Below, piece after piece: positions 52,520 through 56,916 of a DNA stretch of 56,916 bases (position 1 is its first letter; each line of letters begins with the position of its first letter). Below the pieces are notes generated by a model. That model saw only the letters and a list, made by a program, of their open reading frames with translations, did not search any database and was not told where the DNA came from. The translations under genes and the position numbers were made by a program. The stretch is from Thermodesulfovibrionia bacterium (lineage in GTDB: Bacteria; Nitrospirota; Thermodesulfovibrionia; UBA6902), in contig JAGVNU010000049.1 in assembly GCA_020053105.1 (NCBI GenBank), forward strand, positions 1-56,916, in the 5' to 3' direction.

Positions 52520-52586
52520 TAAGAAATTTCTTATATCAATCCTACCATCTTCTATCGATTTACAAGGCAACATATTTGTCCGACAA
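52520..52586 (+). promoter_or_regulatory. Regulatory region with two palindromes, copy 1
   Basis: TAAGAAATTTCTTA (52520-52533) and TTGTCCGACAA (52576-52586) are perfect palindromes. The whole stretch recurs in diverged form at 53429-53495. Lies 62 bp before the NarL-type regulator start. Confidence 0.5.
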
Positions 52587-52647
52587 TTTTACTATGGAAA
52601 GCGCCCATCAGATATGTTCAGGCGGAAGGGCGCGCAAGGAATAAAAC

Positions 52648-53316
52648 ATGATAACTATGGAGATTGAGAATAAGGTAAAAAAGAAAAAAGTCTTTATTGT
52701 TGATGACCATGCCATTTTGCGGGAGGGGCTTACACGCCTTCTTGAAAGCGAAGAAGACCTTGCGGTATGCGGAGAGGCGGACAATGTTTCAGATGCGTTT
52801 CATGCTGTCAACGACGGCAAACCTGATATCGCCATAGTCGATATCAGCCTCGGAGACGGCAGCGGCATCAGGCTTATAGAAAATCTCTTGTATTCATATC
52901 CCGCTTTGCCGGTCCTGGTCCTCTCCATGCACGATGAAGCAACATATGCCGAGCGCTGCCTGAAGGCGGGGGCAAGGGGTTATATAATGAAACAGGAGTC
53001 CTCCAGGGAATTGCTGTCTGCGATAAGGAGGGTCCTGAACGGGGACATTTACGTCAGTGATAAATTAAATGTACAGCTCCTGCATAAATTTGCAAAAAAC
53101 AGATTTGAAGGCCTCGACGCCCCTGCGAAGCCACTCAGTAACCGTGAGTTGGAAGTATACCAGCTCATCGGACAGGGGATGAAAAAACACGAGATAGCCG
53201 AACGCTTGAATCTCAGCGTAAAAACCGTTGAGACTTACATAGAGCACATAAAGATCAAACTGCAATTAAAGGGCACGCATGATGTCTTCATTCATGCGGT
53301 CAAGGCCATTTATTAA
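52648..53316 (+). CDS. NarL-type response regulator (orphan)
   Basis: 222 residues: receiver (KKKVFIVDDHAILREGLTRL, Asp in IAIVDISLGDGSG, YIMKQESS) and LuxR HTH (LSNRELEVYQLIGQGMKKHE). Without an adjacent kinase. Its broken near-twin lies at 42260 beside a broken kinase, so it may have inherited or shared that signalling role. Also similar to the regulator at 21716. It probably acts at the repeated upstream sequence. Confidence 0.93.
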   Translation: MITMEIENKVKKKKVFIVDDHAILREGLTRLLESEEDLAVCGEADNVSDAFHAVNDGKPDIAIVDISLGDGSGIRLIENLLYSYPALPVLVLSMHDEATYAERCLKAGARGYIMKQESSRELLSAIRRVLNGDIYVSDKLNVQLLHKFAKNRFEGLDAPAKPLSNRELEVYQLIGQGMKKHEIAERLNLSVKTVETYIEHIKIKLQLKGTHDVFIHAVKAIY

Positions 53317-53343
53317 CGCAGGTGCGGGGTCACCCCGCCCACG
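53317..53343. repeat. Dispersed GC-rich palindrome
   Basis: GTGCGGGG-T-CACCCCGCCCAC-type stem-loop right after the regulator stop; may end transcription. Confidence 0.5.
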
Positions 53344-53428
53344 TAAGGGCCAGGATTCAAGAGCAGGCAAATTCCCACCATCAGTAAATTCCCTATGTCT
53401 TCCATAAGAAAATAAACCTAAGCCGTCA

Positions 53429-53495
53429 TAAGAAATCTCTTCATCAAAACCTTCATTCTTCCTTCGATTTACAGGGACAAGTGATTATCCGACAA
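53429..53495 (+). promoter_or_regulatory. Regulatory region, copy 2, before a gene stump
   Basis: Counterpart of 52520-52586: TAAGAAATCTCTT (53429-53441), CGATTTACA and TTATCCGACAA (53485-53495), in the same order and at nearly the same spacing. The palindromes are imperfect here. Confidence 0.5.
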
Positions 53496-53568
53496 TCAAT
53501 CTAAGAAATATAACCAGCAGTGATGTTAATAAAGTGGGCGATCACAAGAGAGAGAGGAGGCATAGGGA

Positions 53569-53652
53569 ATGTATAAGATCTTAAAGAAGGAGGACCTTTC
53601 AGAGCAGATAACCCTGTTCGACATAGAGGCAGGGGACATTGCGCACGGTTAA
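53569..53652 (+). pseudogene. 27-codon stump of a ferredoxin-NADP reductase/sulfide dehydrogenase subunit
   Basis: After GAGAGGAGG, an ATG at 53569 begins MYKILKKEDLSEQITLFDIEAGDIA and stops after 27 codons. This opening is the hallmark of the FAD/NAD-binding subunit (SudB/NfnA-like, DHODB electron-transfer family), normally about 280 residues. The rest is absent; sequence after the stop belongs to the toxin gene in the other orientation. A deletion stump behind an intact-looking promoter. Confidence 0.65.
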
Positions 53653-53669
53653 AGCTGTTCAAACAATTT

Positions 53670-53869
53670 TTATTCTTTTGTATCTATTGTTTTGATAACT
53701 TGCTTGATAATCTTGGGATGTAAGGCTTTGCCGGAATGAAAAGGAATCAGCATTCGTCTTGTCCCTTTAGATAAATCCTGTGGCTGCCTTTGCTTCTGAG
53801 AAATTCATATCCATCTTTCAGGAGCATTGATTCTGCTTCCTGAGGAGTAAGCCTTGGAAGCTTAGGCAA
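53670..53869 (-). pseudogene. hicA: HicA toxin, frameshifted
   Basis: From a TTG at 53869 that overlaps the end of hicB, the frame reads PKLPRLTPQEAESMLLKDG, EFLRSKGSHRIYLKG and then, in another frame, TRRMLIPFHSGKALHPKIIK to a TAA at 53670. Both parts are HicA (mRNA interferase with the catalytic His in GSHRIY). One A is missing from the AAA run at the junction. Length would be 66 residues when repaired. Either an inactivated toxin or a sequencing error in a homopolymer. Confidence 0.8.
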
Positions 53870-54086
53870 CCTGGACCTCTAAGGTCGTTGTCAGGATTTC
53901 CCTGCTCGTTGCTTCCTTAATTTCTTCTTCTGATAACGTCTCTAAATAAAGTTCAACTGCCTCTTTTATATTTGCCATTACTTCGTCTATTGTATCCCCC
54001 TGAGTCTGGCACCCATCAAGATCCGGAGCGTAGGCGTAATACCCATGCTCGTCTTTTTCAATTACTATACTAATTTTGTATGACAT
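53862..54086 (-). CDS. hicB: HicB-family antitoxin
   Basis: 74 residues with the HicB signature YKISIVIEKDEHGYYAYAPDL, GCQTQGDTIDEVMANIKEAVE. It is the short form without a DNA-binding domain. Neutralises HicA. Unlike the classical order, antitoxin comes first. TTGGAGG precedes the ATG; a TATGAT box lies about 30 bp upstream. Confidence 0.9.
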   Translation of the reverse strand: MSYKISIVIEKDEHGYYAYAPDLDGCQTQGDTIDEVMANIKEAVELYLETLSEEEIKEATSREILTTTLEVQVA

Positions 54087-54167
54087 CTTATGCCTCCAAC
54101 TTTTTTCATATCATAGCAAATTTCCGGTATTTTGTATTATTTTTCTTGGGTATCGAGTACTGTTCCC

Positions 54168-56916
54168 TCATGTTTCAGCAGGCACATCAGCCTCAGCTGT
54201 GCGTTCCCTGGAATGGTCTTTCGCAACCAGCATGTAGATCGACGGCACAACAAATAGGGTGAACAGTGTGCCGATCGCCATCCCGCCGACAAGCACAAGG
54301 CCGATCGAATTCCGGGCCGCAGCACCGGCGCCGCTCACTAGGGTGAGCGGAAAGTGTCCGGCGATTGTGGCGGCGGTGGTCATTAAAATCGGTCTTAAGC
54401 GTGTAAGTGCCGCTTCCCGAACCGCGGCGAGTTTATCAAGGCCGCGCTCCTGCGATTTATTGGCGAACTCAACGATCAGTATGCTGTTCTTTGAGACCAG
54501 TCCCACCAGGGTCACCAGCCCGACCTGCGAGTAGATATTAAGTGTGGTTGTCCATCCGCGGGTCCAGAAAGGGGTGTTCGGATCGGGCATCTTCAGGAAA
54601 GTGAATATCAGCGCACCGAACATTGCCAGCGGTACAGAACCGGCAAGTATGACGAAGGGATCGCGAAAACTATTGAACTGTGCGGCAAGGACCAAAAAGA
54701 TCAGGACCACAGCCAGCGCAAAGGCCGGCAGAAACCGGTTCCCTTCGGTGCGCAGTTGGCGTGATTCACCGGTGTAATCGAGCACGTAGCCTTTCGGGAG
54801 AATCTTCGCGGTCTCGTCTTCGAGGTAGCGCAGCGCCTCGTCAAGAGGGCGAACCGAAACTCCACTGATCTTCACCGCATTGAGCTGCTGGAAGCGGTTC
54901 AGTGAGCGCGGCACCGTTGAGTTGCGGATTGTAGCGACTGTGGACAGCGGGACCAGTTCGCCGCCAGGTCCGCTGATATATATCTGCTGAAGCTGGTCAG
55001 GATTGAGGCGGTCGATCCGCTGGATCTGGGGGATGACCTTATAGCTTCGGCCTGCGATGTCAAAACGGTTGACGAAGTTGCTTCCGACCATGGCCCCTAA
55101 ATCATTTGACACCTGCTGCAGATTCATCCCCAAAGCAGCGACCCGGTCGCGGTCAATGACGAACTCAGCCTGCGGCTGGTCGATTTTGACATCAATAATC
55201 GGCGGAAAGGCAAACATCCCGCTTTGCATCGCCTTAAACTGGACCTGCTGTGCCAGCTGCAGGATCTGCTGGGGCTCAGCTGTTGAGGCGATAATGAACT
55301 CGACCGGGAAATCACCGCCCCCCGGCAATGCAGGCGGAGTCACAGGGAACATGCGTATTGCGGGTATCGCAGACAGTTTCTGCTGGACCTCAGGGAGGAT
55401 TTCGAATACGGTCCGCTCCCGTTCGTCCCATGGCTTTACCACCATGCCTCCGAAACCGGAGCTGGGGAAGGTGATCTGGAAAGTGAAATTGGTCTCAGGC
55501 ACGCTCATAAAGGCGCGGTTGGCCGCGGCAGTAGACTTGCTGGTCTGGTCGAGGGTTGCATTGGCAGCAGCATCAACGATACCGAAGATGACCCCCTGGT
55601 CCTCCATAGGCGCAAGCTCCACCGGAGACATCATAAACATGGGGACCGCCAGCAGGCTGATCACTAACCATATTATATAGACTGCCGGTCTGTTACGCAG
55701 GCCGGCGTCGAGAATCCGGCCGTAAAAATTGCGCAGATGTCCGAAGTCACGGGTGATGCGGCCGGCAAATCCCCGTTCTCCGGCCCCCGGCTTCATGAGA
55801 TGGGAACACATCATCGGCGAAAGGGTCAGGGCGACTATACCGGAAATGGTCACCGCGCCTGCCAGGGTAAATGCGAATTCACGGAACAGCGCACCGGTCA
55901 GGCCGCCCTGCAGTCCGATCGGCGCATAAACCGCTGCCAGGGTAATGGTCATGGCGATCAATGGTCCGATCAGTTCGCGCGCGCCGAGTATCGCTGCTTC
56001 AAAAGGTGTGCCCCCCTTTCTGAGATGCCGTTCAACATTCTCAACAACAACGATAGCATCATCGACCACCAGTCCTACCGAGAGCACGACAGCAAGCAGC
56101 GTCAGCAGGTTGATGGTAAAGCCAAAGACCTGCATAAGAAAGACCGCGCCGATCAGAGACAGCGGGATCGCAATAACAGGGATCAGGGCTGAACGCAGTG
56201 AACCGAGGAAGAGAAAGATAACGATCACCACGATCAGCAGGGTCTCACTCAGAGTTGTAATGACTTCCTTAATAGCATTGTCGATATAGGCAGTGGCGTC
56301 ATAGGCGATCCGTGCCTTCATTCCTCCTGGCAGGTCCTTCTGTACCGCGTCCATTTCAACGCGGACACGTTTGATTACATCAAGCGAGTTGGCATTGGGC
56401 AGAGGCCATATACCCATGAACACTGCGGTCTGGCCGGAGAAGCGGACCTCGGCATCGTAATCTTCAGCCCCTAATGCGACCTCAGCGATGTCCTCCAGCC
56501 GCACGATAGCGCCGTCCTGTTCGCGAATGACCAGGCGTTTGAATTCGCCGACACTTGTAAGGTTTGTGTCGGCTGTGAGATTGACCTGGATCATCGCCCC
56601 CTTGGTGCGGCCGAGAGCAGAAAGAACGTTATTGGAAGATAGAGCTTGTCTCACCTGGACCGGGCTGATATTGAGGGCAGCCATCCGCTCAGGTTTAAGC
56701 CAGATGCGCATGGCAAAGGTCCGCGCCCCGAGAACATCGGCCCGCTGCACCCCCTCAAGCGCTGAGAGACGCGGCTGGACCACCCGCACCAGGTAATCGG
56801 TAATTTCGTTCTGGGCAAGGATATCAGAGGTGAAACTCAGATAGGCCGAGGCAAAGCGGCTGTCCGCTGATTCGACGTTAATGGTCGGCACCTCAGCCTC
56901 AGGCGGCAGGTCGCGG
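54168..56916 (-). CDS. RND multidrug efflux permease, N-terminus beyond window edge
   Basis: About 915 visible residues; the frame stays open to the right edge, so the true start lies outside and the internal GTG near 56891 is not the start. It shows the proton-relay Asp pair in VGLVVDDAIVVVENVERHL, RELIGPLIAMTITLAAVYAPIG region, and the second-half REAALTRLRPILMTTAATIAG. It resembles MexF/MdtB-type HAE1 pumps and differs clearly from the pump at 44407-47511. Ends 82 bp before hicB. Confidence 0.93.
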   Translation of the reverse strand, partial: RDLPPEAEVPTINVESADSRFASAYLSFTSDILAQNEITDYLVRVVQPRLSALEGVQRADVLGARTFAMRIWLKPERMAALNISPVQVRQALSSNNVLSALGRTKGAMIQVNLTADTNLTSVGEFKRLVIREQDGAIVRLEDIAEVALGAEDYDAEVRFSGQTAVFMGIWPLPNANSLDVIKRVRVEMDAVQKDLPGGMKARIAYDATAYIDNAIKEVITTLSETLLIVVIVIFLFLGSLRSALIPVIAIPLSLIGAVFLMQVFGFTINLLTLLAVVLSVGLVVDDAIVVVENVERHLRKGGTPFEAAILGARELIGPLIAMTITLAAVYAPIGLQGGLTGALFREFAFTLAGAVTISGIVALTLSPMMCSHLMKPGAGERGFAGRITRDFGHLRNFYGRILDAGLRNRPAVYIIWLVISLLAVPMFMMSPVELAPMEDQGVIFGIVDAAANATLDQTSKSTAAANRAFMSVPETNFTFQITFPSSGFGGMVVKPWDERERTVFEILPEVQQKLSAIPAIRMFPVTPPALPGGGDFPVEFIIASTAEPQQILQLAQQVQFKAMQSGMFAFPPIIDVKIDQPQAEFVIDRDRVAALGMNLQQVSNDLGAMVGSNFVNRFDIAGRSYKVIPQIQRIDRLNPDQLQQIYISGPGGELVPLSTVATIRNSTVPRSLNRFQQLNAVKISGVSVRPLDEALRYLEDETAKILPKGYVLDYTGESRQLRTEGNRFLPAFALAVVLIFLVLAAQFNSFRDPFVILAGSVPLAMFGALIFTFLKMPDPNTPFWTRGWTTTLNIYSQVGLVTLVGLVSKNSILIVEFANKSQERGLDKLAAVREAALTRLRPILMTTAATIAGHFPLTLVSGAGAAARNSIGLVLVGGMAIGTLFTLFVVPSIYMLVAKDHSRERTAEADVPAET

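Overview
The window looks like a chromosomal piece of a free-living, motile, sulfur- and metal-handling Gram-negative bacterium of intermediate GC. A member of the Nitrospirota (Thermodesulfovibrionia-like) or a related Desulfobacterota lineage fits best. The reasons are the density of two-component and PAS proteins, a geopeptide-type radical SAM cassette, a chemotaxis operon of the non-enteric type, a DsrC-like protein, an A2-type caa3 oxidase and a probable selenoprotein. This placement is an inference from gene content; no rRNA is present.

Layout. 1-1681: a receiver/PAS sensor cut by the window edge. 2.0-10.2 kb: a candidate peptide-natural-product locus. One operon (minus strand) reads TonB-dependent receptor, 33-residue precursor peptide (absent from ordinary gene calls), hairpin, radical SAM/SPASM maturase and response regulator. 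Divergent to it are a substrate-binding protein and a hybrid histidine kinase, followed by an HTH-only protein that copies the output domain of the response regulator. 10.3-12.2 kb: small Cys and HTH proteins and an HD-GYP regulator. 12.3-21.5 kb: one chemotaxis operon (MCP with a CheZ-like motif, cheY, STAS, cheA, MCP, cheW, cheR, cheD, cheB). 21.7-24.2 kb: a NarL-type kinase/regulator pair. 24.3-25.4 kb: a GDPD gene remnant, tRNA-Asn and a small hypothetical gene.

25.4-35.9 kb is a redox and stress block: PDO-thioredoxin reductase, rubrerythrin-like protein, Lon-family protease (the last two share a divergent promoter built on a 43-bp perfect palindrome), Tat-exported sulfite-oxidase-like enzyme, b/c-type cytochrome, two more ferritin-like proteins, lipoprotein rhodanese, a trio of tiny to small membrane proteins with paired histidines, and a thioredoxin-fold protein whose first active-site Cys codon is UGA (probable selenocysteine). 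36.0-40.4 kb: A2-type caa3 cytochrome oxidase operon with heme O synthase. 40.5-42.5 kb: DsrC-like gene and a kinase/regulator pair wrecked by internal deletions. 42.5-48.8 kb: TetR plus a complete RND efflux operon. 48.9-53.3 kb: holin-like membrane protein, an OmpR-type two-component pair followed by its probable binding site and two exported proteins, and an intact NarL-type regulator. 53.3-54.1 kb: a promoter with a 27-codon gene stump and a hicB/hicA pair with a frameshifted hicA. 54.2-56.9 kb: a second RND pump, cut by the window edge.

Together the genes describe a cell that senses (at least nine receiver or kinase genes), swims or moves by chemotaxis, respires oxygen at least facultatively, and guards against iron and oxidative stress. 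Small GC-rich palindromes of one family sit at many gene ends.
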